Source: Flavobacterium sp.
GTDB lineage: Bacteria; Bacteroidota; Bacteroidia; Flavobacteriales; Flavobacteriaceae
Assembly (NCBI GenBank): GCA_010365135.1
Contig: JAAFGY010000018.1
Location: 1 to 32,315 of the forward strand
Length of the DNA stretch: 32,315 nucleotides
Reading direction: 5' to 3'
Each line of letters opens with the position of its first letter. Position 1 is the stretch's first letter. Under the pieces are notes generated by a model. The model was given only the letters and a program-made list of their open reading frames with translations. It had not been told where the DNA came from and ran no database searches. Both the position numbers and the translations under genes were made by a program. This document shows positions 18,637 through 27,202 of this stretch, piece after piece.

Positions 18637-18652
18637 TTGTGCACGGGCACAC
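18637..18652 (+). promoter_or_regulatory. Candidate operator 3 before the lipid-anchored beta-helix gene
   Basis: TTGTGCACGGGCACAC contains TGTGC (18638-18642) and GCACA (18647-18651) in inverted orientation around ACGG. The arrangement matches operator 1 exactly in half-sites and spacing. It lies 55 bases before the start codon. Confidence 0.6.
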
Positions 18653-18707
18653 AAATTGTCGTTGTATTAGTTCCCGTCCTATCAATAATTAATTAATTTA
18701 TAAAAAA

Positions 18708-20354
18708 ATGAAAATGAAAATTTTAATTTTAATTATGGTTGCTGTTTTTTCAGTTTTTGCAATTAGCTGTAGTGGCGATAGCGAATCCACTAAACCTGCA
18801 CCAACGGCTCTTACGATTACTGGATTTTCAGTTCCTGCTAAAGTAGTTGGAGATATACCTTTTGCTTTAACCGCACCTACAAGTAACAGTGCTGGAGCGT
18901 TTACTTATACCACTAGCAATACAGCAGTGGCAACTATTGTTGGGAATATGGTTACAATCGTTGGCGCAGGAACAACCGTTATTAAAGCGACACAAGCAGC
19001 CAATGGGAATTATACTTCTGGAGAAGTTACAGCTAATTTAGTGGTAACTAGTGCTGCTCCTCCAACAGGTCTTCGAACACTTTATGTAGCTACTACAGGT
19101 AATGATGCCAATGATGGATCAATAAATACTCCTTTTTTAACCATTAACAAAGCGGCTCAGGTAGCCATTGCAGGAGATGTTGTCATTATTAAGTCAGGAA
19201 CTTATAAACCAACGTCTGCTATAGTTGTTGGCAACTCAGGAACGGCTACTAATCCTATCACTTTTATGTCCGAAGTAAAAGACGGAGCTATTATTGACGG
19301 CAGTGTTTCATCAACGCCGACTGCAGGAGATAGACAAGGTCTTTTTACCATTCAAGGTACAACAACAACTTATAAAAGTTGGATTGTGATTGATGGTTTA
19401 AGAGTGATCAATTCAACTTGGGCTGGAATCTATTCAAGATATACTGATAATATTATTGTAAAAAATTGCAGTACAAACAATACGGGAGCTTCAGGAATTA
19501 TCGCTGCCAACTCCTCAAACATAAAAGTGTTATATAACAAAGTGCAACAAGCTTGTATATACCCTGAAACGGTAAGTCGCCAAAATACAAATGAATGTAT
19601 TACTATGGCATCTGTAAATACATTTGAAGTAGCCTATAATACGGTTTCAGATCGATTGACAGATACATCAAATGGAGGCGAGGGCATCGATGCTAAAAAT
19701 GCTTGCATCAAAGGAATTATACACCATAACACAATTACAAATTTAGTTCGGGTTGGAATATATGTAGATGCTTATTTAGGTAATTTGTCTAATATTGAAG
19801 TATACAACAATAAAATCTATAATGTCATTAGTGGGATTTCAGTAGCTAGCGAAGAAGGAGGAGTGGTGGATGGAGTCAAAATACACGACAATTTAATTTA
19901 TGATATTAATAGATGTGGAATTCGGTTAGCTGGATACCTTCAAGACGGGCCTCTTAGAAATGTTGATATCTATCAAAACACTCTTGTAAACTGTGGATTT
20001 AATGCGGGAACTTGGGAAAACGTTGGACTTCTAATAGAAGCCAAAAATGTTACAAATACAGGAATTAATATTAGAAACAATATTATTAGTGGTTGTCCTT
20101 TTCAAGTGCGTAATAATGGACAAACTTATCCTTACACCTTAGATAACAACATACTTTTTGGTGCAACAGTTGTTTCGGGAACAAATTCAATAACTGCAGA
20201 TCCAAAATTTAAGAATGTTGCGTCCAAAGATTTTAGTTTAAGTTTAGGTTCTCCTGCCATTGATAAGGCTTTGGGAACTCCAATGTCCACAAAAGATTTC
20301 TTCGATTTTACAAGAGATTCTAAACCAGATCTTGGAGCAATTGAATATAAATAA
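18708..20354 (+). CDS. Lipid-anchored right-handed beta-helix protein with Ig-like domain, possible polysaccharide lyase
   Basis: The 548-residue protein has a lipoprotein signal (Cys21 in FAISC), an Ig-like domain (about 33-115), then a long right-handed parallel beta-helix (about 122-535). The helix begins with YVATTGNDANDGSINTPF and GDVVIIKSGTY, typical of pectate-lyase-like and PL6/PL9-like proteins. A mid-helix motif GEGIDAK (Asp328, Lys330) resembles the Asp/Lys pairs that bind calcium and abstract the proton in PL9-type lyases, but family membership is not proven. Helix repeats carry many NN ladders. The end has the common SPAIDKALG and LGAIEYK closing motifs. It would act at the cell surface on the acidic glycan. 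A hydrolase or epimerase role cannot be excluded. Confidence 0.72.
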   Translation: MKMKILILIMVAVFSVFAISCSGDSESTKPAPTALTITGFSVPAKVVGDIPFALTAPTSNSAGAFTYTTSNTAVATIVGNMVTIVGAGTTVIKATQAANGNYTSGEVTANLVVTSAAPPTGLRTLYVATTGNDANDGSINTPFLTINKAAQVAIAGDVVIIKSGTYKPTSAIVVGNSGTATNPITFMSEVKDGAIIDGSVSSTPTAGDRQGLFTIQGTTTTYKSWIVIDGLRVINSTWAGIYSRYTDNIIVKNCSTNNTGASGIIAANSSNIKVLYNKVQQACIYPETVSRQNTNECITMASVNTFEVAYNTVSDRLTDTSNGGEGIDAKNACIKGIIHHNTITNLVRVGIYVDAYLGNLSNIEVYNNKIYNVISGISVASEEGGVVDGVKIHDNLIYDINRCGIRLAGYLQDGPLRNVDIYQNTLVNCGFNAGTWENVGLLIEAKNVTNTGINIRNNIISGCPFQVRNNGQTYPYTLDNNILFGATVVSGTNSITADPKFKNVASKDFSLSLGSPAIDKALGTPMSTKDFFDFTRDSKPDLGAIEYK

Positions 20355-20505
20355 CAGAAACACCTTTATTTTCAAGCATAATTTTTACATAGCATTCAAA
20401 AATGATATAAAAGCTCTAGTATAATTCTTGGGTTTAAAGAATAATATCATATAATTTTAATCAAATAAGGGAAGTTTAGTCTCTTAACTAACAAATTTTT
20501 TACTT

Positions 20506-23184
20506 ATGAAAACACTTTTATCCAAAATCAATTTTATCGCAATTCTTTTAATAGTTTTTTCAGCCATGCCGGCGTTTGCTACAGACTATTATGTTGATGC
20601 TGTAAGTGGAAACAATGCAAACTCAGGGTTATCTCAAATCTTGGCAAAGCAAACCATACAAGCGGCTGCCAACCTAACCCTTCCCGGTGATACGGTTTAT
20701 ATTTTGAACGGAACTTATGAAGTTACTTCAGTAAATGGTAATGTTTTGAATATGACGCGCTCTGGTGCTGCAGGTCAGTATATTACTTTTAAACCAATGG
20801 CTGGGCATTCGCCAAAAATAAAGGCGTCTGGTGGTGCTTGGGAAGCAATAATAATAGATGGTTCTTATGTTATACTTGACGGGCTTGAACTTGAGGGGAA
20901 TAATGCAAACCTTACTTATTCTGCTGCCTATCAATCTTGGCAAAACTACGAAAACAACATTAAGGATTGGTCTGTTATTTCAGGCTTTAATACAAATGGA
21001 ATTTCGATTGGAAAACAAATACAGATTCACCACGTGATTATTCGCAATTGTAAAGTACATGATTTTCCTGGCGGCGGCATCGGAGGCGGAAAACTTGATT
21101 ATATAACGGTCGAAAATAATGTAGTTTACAACAACTCTTGGTACACCATGTATGCCACAAGTGGTATCTCTTTTCTTAATCCAAAAAATTATGATACCAC
21201 TACTGGATATAAAATTTTAATACAAAATAATATTGTTTACAACAATAAAACAACTGTTCCTTGGGAGCAAACAAACGGTTTAAGTGATGGGAATGGTATT
21301 ATTTTAGATGTGAATGACGGATATACAGGAAGAACCTTGGTCGAAAATAATGTAAGTTATAACAATGGAGGTGGTGGAATACATGCATTTAGGGCAAACC
21401 ATATCGACATCATCAATAATACCGCCTACAACAATGGTACAGTAGTGGGTTATCCCGAAATCGATGCGCAACAAGCTACAGATGTGAAAATCTACAACAA
21501 CATTATGTATGGAAGAGGTTCGGGTACAAGATGTAACGGAAATGATCCAGGTGCGATTTACGATTATAATGTATATTTCAATGGGACTAGCTACAAGAAT
21601 GGACCAAACGATATTACAGGCGATCCAAAATTTGTCAATAAAGCCTTGGATGGTACTGCCAACTTTCAATTGCTAAACACCAGTCCCGCCATTAACAATG
21701 GAAGTTCCGTTGCCGGACAATTCACCACTACTGATATTTTAGGGATTTCGCGTCCAGTGGGTTTTTCTAGCGATATGGGTGCCTATGAATTCCCTACCGT
21801 TATTCCAAGAGCTGAAATGAATGTCACTCAAGGAACAACTACTATTTTTGACAATACTGGAAGTTTCGATTTTGGATCTGTAGCTTCAACAGTTCCCCAA
21901 ATTGTAACGTTTACAATTCAAAATATTGGTGATTTAGCCTTGGATTTAACTGGAACACCTAAAGTGGTGGTTGCAGGGACAGGTTTTACATTGGAAACAG
22001 ATGCACCTGCTACGGTTTCAGCCAGTGGGACAGTAACTTTTCAGGTAAAATTGACTACTACAACGGTGGGGGTTTACTCAGGTACAATTAGTATAGCCAA
22101 TAGCGATGCCAATGAAAACCCGTATAATTTTGCTATTACAGGCTATGGATACGACGGTACCAAGGCTTTGCAAACGATTACTTTTAATGAGCTTCCTGTT
22201 AAAGTAATTGGCAATCCAGATTTCGACCCTGGAGCCACTACAACTTCAGGCTTGCCAATAACTTACACAAGTTCAAATGGTGCAGTGGCAACAATTGTAG
22301 CGGGTCAAATTCGCATTACGGGCGCAGGTACTTCTACTATCACTGCATCGCAAGCTGGAGACAGTGCAAACAATCCCGCAAATAATGTTTCACAAATACT
22401 TACTGTAACTCCTGTTCTTCCGCCTGCAGGTTCAAATTTGATAGCTAACCCATCCTTCGATACAGATACAACGGGTTGGACTTTTGCTAATAAAAATGGA
22501 GGAGCAACAACTTTAGCTACGGTTACATTGCCAGGGTATGATTCAAATGTTGCCAAAGTCACTGTAACATCCATAGGTACCAGCTCGGGGATTGATAATA
22601 TTCAGTTTAGTTATAATAGAGTTTTTATTGTAAAAGGTAAGAACTATTTAGTTTCTTTTAGAGGTAGTACCGATGTGGCTCGCAATGTCAATTTGGTATT
22701 TATTATGAGTGGCTCGCCTTATACTACATACCCTATTAAAAGTACTATCCCATTAACCACCACACCGACCAACTTTGGACTTTATACTTTTACAAGTAAT
22801 TTTACAGGCTATGTAGATTTACGTTTTCATTTAGGAGGTAGTACGTCTCTAAACAATCCAGTCTATTTGGACAATGTTTCTGTAATAGAAGAGGTTTCTT
22901 TAGGTGTAAATAAATTTGAAATTGCTAATGAGGAAGTATATGCTTACCCAAACCCCGCAAAAGACATAGTAAAGGTTTATTTTTCTGGAAAATCCAAAGA
23001 AAATGTTACTATTGGATTGTATAATTTGCAAGGTATCTTACTAAAAGAAAGAAAATATACTGGTATCATAGGTAAAACCCCTATTGAATTTCCTGTTGAT
23101 TCAGTAGCCAATGGAATGTATTTATTGAGAACAATAGATAGTAATGGTTCAATGAAAGCAATTAAAGTTCTTATTAATAATTAG
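20506..23184 (+). CDS. T9SS-exported right-handed beta-helix protein with Ig-like, binding and sorting modules
   Basis: The 892-residue protein has a signal peptide (cleavage after AFA, residue 25) and a right-handed beta-helix (about 27-430, opening with YYVDAVSGNNANSG). A choice-of-anchor D/HYDIN-like beta domain follows (about 436-548), then an Ig-like domain (553-640) resembling the one in the preceding gene. A jelly-roll module starting NLIANPSFDTDTTGW (about 644-795) is of carbohydrate-binding CBM4/9 type. A type A T9SS C-terminal domain starts at AYPNPAKD (about 812-892). It is thus secreted or cell-attached through the type IX system. Beta-helix folds host polysaccharide lyases and some hydrolases. 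No catalytic residues can be assigned with confidence. It lies 151 bases after the related beta-helix gene without an obvious promoter. Confidence 0.8.
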   Translation: MKTLLSKINFIAILLIVFSAMPAFATDYYVDAVSGNNANSGLSQILAKQTIQAAANLTLPGDTVYILNGTYEVTSVNGNVLNMTRSGAAGQYITFKPMAGHSPKIKASGGAWEAIIIDGSYVILDGLELEGNNANLTYSAAYQSWQNYENNIKDWSVISGFNTNGISIGKQIQIHHVIIRNCKVHDFPGGGIGGGKLDYITVENNVVYNNSWYTMYATSGISFLNPKNYDTTTGYKILIQNNIVYNNKTTVPWEQTNGLSDGNGIILDVNDGYTGRTLVENNVSYNNGGGGIHAFRANHIDIINNTAYNNGTVVGYPEIDAQQATDVKIYNNIMYGRGSGTRCNGNDPGAIYDYNVYFNGTSYKNGPNDITGDPKFVNKALDGTANFQLLNTSPAINNGSSVAGQFTTTDILGISRPVGFSSDMGAYEFPTVIPRAEMNVTQGTTTIFDNTGSFDFGSVASTVPQIVTFTIQNIGDLALDLTGTPKVVVAGTGFTLETDAPATVSASGTVTFQVKLTTTTVGVYSGTISIANSDANENPYNFAITGYGYDGTKALQTITFNELPVKVIGNPDFDPGATTTSGLPITYTSSNGAVATIVAGQIRITGAGTSTITASQAGDSANNPANNVSQILTVTPVLPPAGSNLIANPSFDTDTTGWTFANKNGGATTLATVTLPGYDSNVAKVTVTSIGTSSGIDNIQFSYNRVFIVKGKNYLVSFRGSTDVARNVNLVFIMSGSPYTTYPIKSTIPLTTTPTNFGLYTFTSNFTGYVDLRFHLGGSTSLNNPVYLDNVSVIEEVSLGVNKFEIANEEVYAYPNPAKDIVKVYFSGKSKENVTIGLYNLQGILLKERKYTGIIGKTPIEFPVDSVANGMYLLRTIDSNGSMKAIKVLINN

Positions 23185-23248
23185 TTCGAGTTTTTTTATA
23201 CTTTACTAATAAATTGTTTGTGATTTTTGTTAAAGAGTACTTGCAATC

Positions 23249-23377
23249 AAACCACTAGGAATTTATATGGTCGCATCCAAAGAGTTTTTAACTAATTCAA
23301 TTAAATCCAAGGGTATTGTTTTTTGATTTATGCTTTTTTTTCAGACTAAACAACTTGCCCAATGAAACTAGTGGTTT
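23249..23377. repeat. 10-bp inverted repeat with 109-base spacer
   Basis: AAACCACTAG (23249-23258) and CTAGTGGTTT (23368-23377) are exact reverse complements. No transposase or target duplication is visible between or around them. They may close a long leader hairpin or be a small degenerate element. Confidence 0.4.
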
Positions 23378-23530
23378 TTAAATGAATTGGAGGTTTAAAT
23401 AAATTGTGCCTGATTTACTCATTTAAAAAGTCCATGCTGATTGAATTCTTTTTTTAGTTCTAATAGGTTTTAATATTAAAAATTTAGAGATAAAATTTAT
23501 TATGTCAATATTAAAAAAGGGCTGAATTTG

Positions 23531-23544
23531 ATGATATATATCAT
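23531..23544. promoter_or_regulatory. 14-bp perfect palindrome before the GH38-like gene
   Basis: ATGATATATATCAT reads the same on both strands. It lies upstream of the -7 element at 23566, in the -33/-40 zone. Such a position suits an activator or repressor site, but the sequence is A/T-rich and could arise by chance. It is unrelated to the TGTGC dyads. Confidence 0.35.
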
Positions 23545-23565
23545 ATCTTGACGTTTGATTTTTAA

Positions 23566-23573
23566 TATATTTG
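23566..23573 (+). promoter_or_regulatory. -7 element for the GH38-like gene run
   Basis: TATATTTG matches TAnnTTTG and a TTG (23548-23550) lies 15 bases upstream. Transcription would start near 23580, downstream of the first in-frame ATG-like start at 23555. This supports initiation at 23612. Confidence 0.55.
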
Positions 23574-23611
23574 TTTATACAAAAAATCATAATAATTTAA
23601 CTATATCGATT

Positions 23612-26218
23612 ATGTCCTACAAATTAATAGTATATTTTTTTTTGCTACTAACATTGCCCGCTGAATTATTTGCACAGCAAAAAAGGCTCTACATTGCTAT
23701 TGACGATCACACCGATTATATGTGGACAGCCAATGAAGCAAAGTACGATTCTGCTTTTGTAAAGATGTTGGATTATTCATTATTTCAAATTGACTCCACA
23801 AAAAACTTCCCGTCGAACTTTCAAGCAAGGTTTAATTGTGATGGGAGCTTGTGGTTAAAAAAATACAAAAAGTATCGTTCAGATAAACAATTTAATAAAC
23901 TTATTACAGCTATCAAATCAGGGCATATCAGCAGTCCGCTTAATATGTTGGTCAACTGTTATGGAGCGCAACCCACAGAAGCGGTTATCCGAGGAATGTA
24001 TTATGCTGGACAATTGGAGCGACAATACGATTTGCGTTTTACAATGGCAGGTGCAATGGAAAACAATACGTTGCCACTAGGATTGGCCTCCCTTTGGGCA
24101 GGTTCAGGGGCAAAATATAGCTGGAAAGGCATTGGCGGTTATGGGAGTCAACTGAGCTATGAAATTAGAGAAAAACGTCCCCATCAAATGTATCGTTACA
24201 ATGGTTTGGACGGAAATGGAGTATTGATGAAATGGTACAACTACAATGAAAAAACGGAACCACCATTGGGGGGCTATGCCGAATGTAGATTAAATGTTAA
24301 ATACAAAAATCTTGGAGACGATTTTAAGAAAGTCATCAATACATTAGACAAACATTGTGATACCATTTCAACCCAATCTACCTATCCTTATAATATTGGT
24401 GGGGCTTTTGGTTTTGGTCACGATGATTTAGAAACTTATGTTGCGCCTGCCTATATCAATGCCGCAAAAAACGGAAGCAACACTGAAAGATCGTTACGAG
24501 TAAGTAATGAAGAAGACTTTTTCATAGATTTTGAAAAGCAGTATCCAAACGTACCCTCACAAGCTGTCAGTTTTGGGAACGAATGGGATTTATTGCCAGT
24601 ATCAATGAATGAAACTACAGCCAGAATGCGCCGTTCAACCGAGAAAATGCGTTCAGCCGAAGCATTGGCAACACTAGTCTCCCTGAAAGACAAAAACTTT
24701 ATGCAACAAACCCTAAATGCCCGAGACAAAGCTTGGGAATCTTATGGAATGTATTGGGAACACAATTGGACAGCAGACGGGCCAGTATCCAGAAAAGCAA
24801 GAGCAGATTGGCAAATTGCTACACAAGAAAATCTAACGCATTATGTGGATACTTTGCAAAACCTTTCCATAAAAAAAATGGGTAGTTATATAAAAACGGA
24901 GAATGATCCAAGTTTTTTTGTCTTTAACCCCTTGAGCTGGAACAGAAACGATATTGCAGATATAGAATATAACGGAGCCTATCCAGTAAAAGTAATTGAT
25001 AAAGTCACAGGGAAAGAAGTGGCTAGTCAATTGATAACCAAAAGCGGAAAACAATTTTTAAGAATTATTGCACAAAACATTCCTTCTGTAGGATACAAAG
25101 TTTTTGTTATAAAAAAGGGTATTCCAAAAGTAAAACCAATTGCTGCAACCATTCAAGACGAATATGTCAGCAATGACTTTTACAAATTACGTTTCACCAA
25201 ATCAGGCGTGATTACAGAGCTTACAGATAAACTTGCTAACCGACAATTAATAAAACCTACTGATGGGAAGTATGCCAATGATTTAGGTACCACTGATGTA
25301 AATGACGGAGAGAAAATTATTGTTGAAAATGCTGGTCCAGTCTCAGTGACGCTAAAAGCGGTTTCGACCAACCCCGCTTTACACACCACCCGAATTACTT
25401 TATATGCCGATGCTCCACGAATTGATATTGAGAATACCATTCAGGAAAATTTTGGTGATGTAAAAACTTGGGCTTTTTCTTTCGACCTAAATAATCCCAC
25501 AACCCGACACGAGGAACTAGGCGCCATACTTACGGATAAGTTAGAAAAAAATGGTGGGCATTATGCCAATAGTATCGCTCGTTATGATTGGCAAACTTTT
25601 AATCATTTTGCTAATCTTAGTGAAAGTGATTACGGTATCACATTGTCAAATTTGGATTGTAGTTTCTTTAAATTAGGAAACAGTACCATTAATTCATTAG
25701 CTGAATCATCATCTCAAATTAATGCGCTAGCAGGAGGGAATGTCGATAAAAAAGTAGAAGACGGAGGTGTTTTAGGCATATTGAACCAAAACGGTCAAAA
25801 AGAATTTTCCTATCACTTTGCTATTGCTTCACAACAAGGAAGTTTTGATGCAGCTAAATCAATGAAAATGGCCTTAGAACATCAAAATCCATTGGTGACA
25901 GGAACGATAACAGGAACTAATGATGACTTTAATCCTAAGTCTTTCTCATTATTAAATACCAATAATCAAAATGTTTTGCTTTGGAGCATCAAGCCTTCCG
26001 AAGAGGGAATAGAAAGTGGAATCATCACACGGTTTTGGAATTTTAATAGCAAAGAGATAACTCCTAAAATGCAGTTCAATACAACTTTGAAATCGGCTTT
26101 TCAAACCTCGCATATTGAAACGAATGAAAAAGAAATTGAGGTCGCAAAAAACACCATTCAGTTTAAATTTAAACCTTTTCAAATGGCAACTTTTAGAGAA
26201 CTTTTAGATAAAAATTAA
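23612..26218 (+). CDS. Secreted GH38-like alpha-mannosidase family protein
   Basis: From the start at 23612 the protein has 868 residues with a clean signal peptide (MSYKLIVYFFLLL..., cleavage near Ala21/Gln22). The upstream in-frame start at 23555 would add 19 residues, bury the signal and overlap the promoter. The N-terminal domain has DDHTDYMW with His33 and Asp35, matching the zinc-binding HxD of GH38. A helical region follows, then a large C-terminal beta-sandwich from FFVFNPLSWNRND (about 434) onward, as in GH38. At the position where related proteins usually have the aspartate nucleophile region, this reads AMENNTLPLGLA (Glu150). A later GFGHDDLE (His270) may complete the metal site. 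GH38 enzymes cleave alpha-mannosides. Activity is likely but the divergent active site leaves doubt. Confidence 0.78.
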   Translation: MSYKLIVYFFLLLTLPAELFAQQKRLYIAIDDHTDYMWTANEAKYDSAFVKMLDYSLFQIDSTKNFPSNFQARFNCDGSLWLKKYKKYRSDKQFNKLITAIKSGHISSPLNMLVNCYGAQPTEAVIRGMYYAGQLERQYDLRFTMAGAMENNTLPLGLASLWAGSGAKYSWKGIGGYGSQLSYEIREKRPHQMYRYNGLDGNGVLMKWYNYNEKTEPPLGGYAECRLNVKYKNLGDDFKKVINTLDKHCDTISTQSTYPYNIGGAFGFGHDDLETYVAPAYINAAKNGSNTERSLRVSNEEDFFIDFEKQYPNVPSQAVSFGNEWDLLPVSMNETTARMRRSTEKMRSAEALATLVSLKDKNFMQQTLNARDKAWESYGMYWEHNWTADGPVSRKARADWQIATQENLTHYVDTLQNLSIKKMGSYIKTENDPSFFVFNPLSWNRNDIADIEYNGAYPVKVIDKVTGKEVASQLITKSGKQFLRIIAQNIPSVGYKVFVIKKGIPKVKPIAATIQDEYVSNDFYKLRFTKSGVITELTDKLANRQLIKPTDGKYANDLGTTDVNDGEKIIVENAGPVSVTLKAVSTNPALHTTRITLYADAPRIDIENTIQENFGDVKTWAFSFDLNNPTTRHEELGAILTDKLEKNGGHYANSIARYDWQTFNHFANLSESDYGITLSNLDCSFFKLGNSTINSLAESSSQINALAGGNVDKKVEDGGVLGILNQNGQKEFSYHFAIASQQGSFDAAKSMKMALEHQNPLVTGTITGTNDDFNPKSFSLLNTNNQNVLLWSIKPSEEGIESGIITRFWNFNSKEITPKMQFNTTLKSAFQTSHIETNEKEIEVAKNTIQFKFKPFQMATFRELLDKN

Positions 26219-26261
26219 AAATATAAAACATATACAAAAACCTGAGTTTTATTGAATCATT

Positions 26262-27182
26262 ATGAAAAGACTGGCCATAGGAATTGATATAGGAGGAACC
26301 CGTACTAAGGTAGGGTTGGTTGACTTGGATAAAGGGGAGGTTTTGGAAATGTTGATTGCTAAAACAGAAACTAAGAGTTCCTCTCTGTTTTTACAAATGA
26401 TTAATTCAGGAATAGACCAACTAAAAGAGGTTGCCCAAAAAGAACAGTCACCCGTTTTGGGAGTCGGATTTGGAGTTACCGGTTTCGTTTTCGAGGACGG
26501 AAAGGTTGATTCTACTTACGGTTTCTTAGAATTTATGGAGGATTACCCTTTGTCCGAATATATTCAAAAACACAGTTCACTGCCGTGTCGCGCTGACAAC
26601 GATGCCCGTGTGGTCGCACTTGGTGAAGCAGTTTACGGCATTGGGAAAGGTCAAAATAGAGTTTTGGTTCTAACGCTCGGAACTGGACTGGGTTTGGGCT
26701 TTATTGATAATGGTAAATTTGAGACGGCTTTACCATTCGCACATATGGGAGGACATATTAGTGTGGGAAACTCGGAAATTGAATGTTATTGTGGTAAAAA
26801 AGGCTGTTTAGAAGCATTAGTTTCAGCTACAGGAATTGTAGCATCGGCAAAACGAATGGACTGGGAACAGAAATATCCTCATTTAGAATTGAATGTTCAA
26901 ACCATTTTCAAAGCAGAACAAGAGGGCAATAGTGATGCTAAAGAAATAGTTGCAGAATTCTTGGCTTATTTAAAAATTGGTATCGGCAACTATATTAATT
27001 TATTTGCTCCAGATATGATAATCATTGGAGGTGGAGTTTCGAAAGGAATGCAACCTTATTTGGATGAATTGAAACAAATTGATTTCTTGGGGCCTTATAA
27101 AAACTATAAAGTAAAAATTGCTCTTTCAGAACTCGATGAGTATTCTGGAATTTTAGGAAGTGCAGCGTTGTTTAATAATTAA
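26262..27182 (+). CDS. ROK-family sugar kinase
   Basis: The 306-residue cytoplasmic kinase has the phosphate-binding motif IGIDIGGTRTKVG (Asp9) and the catalytic region RADNDARVVALGEA with Asp114. The ROK zinc motif is CYCGKKGCLE (Cys175, Cys177, Cys182), preceded by HMGGH. All key residues are present and the length is normal. ROK kinases phosphorylate glucose, mannose, fructose, N-acetylglucosamine, N-acetylmannosamine or allose, and the sequence alone does not decide. Between two mannosidase-type genes and near a SIS protein, a mannose or amino-sugar kinase is the natural inference. It follows the GH38-like gene by 43 bases and the next gene by 20, so they are probably co-transcribed. Confidence 0.93.
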   Translation: MKRLAIGIDIGGTRTKVGLVDLDKGEVLEMLIAKTETKSSSLFLQMINSGIDQLKEVAQKEQSPVLGVGFGVTGFVFEDGKVDSTYGFLEFMEDYPLSEYIQKHSSLPCRADNDARVVALGEAVYGIGKGQNRVLVLTLGTGLGLGFIDNGKFETALPFAHMGGHISVGNSEIECYCGKKGCLEALVSATGIVASAKRMDWEQKYPHLELNVQTIFKAEQEGNSDAKEIVAEFLAYLKIGIGNYINLFAPDMIIIGGGVSKGMQPYLDELKQIDFLGPYKNYKVKIALSELDEYSGILGSAALFNN

Positions 27183-27202
27183 GATTTTTAAAAATATATT
27201 AT

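Larger units (their letters stand above)
23185..23611 (+). other. 427-base intergenic region with promoter and inverted repeats
   Basis: This is the second longest non-coding gap. It contains a 10-bp inverted repeat whose arms are 109 bases apart (23249-23258 and 23368-23377), a 14-bp perfect palindrome (23531-23544) and a TATATTTG promoter element (23566-23573). No gene or TGTGC dyad was found; the TGTGCC at about 23405 has no matching half-site. Confidence 0.6.

Noticed and set aside
21304..21669. 121-residue reverse-strand open frame under the beta-helix gene
   Set aside because: It is a shadow of the repetitive Asn/Val-rich beta-helix codons; its composition is I/V/S-rich without a domain.
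23401..23420. TGTGCC in the gap before the GH38-like gene as a fourth operator
   Set aside because: No inverted half-site follows at the right distance, so it does not fit the TGTGC-N4-GCACA pattern.
23555..23611. Extended N-terminus of the GH38-like gene from the earlier in-frame start
   Set aside because: It would overlap the TATATTTG promoter element and place 19 residues in front of a complete signal peptide.
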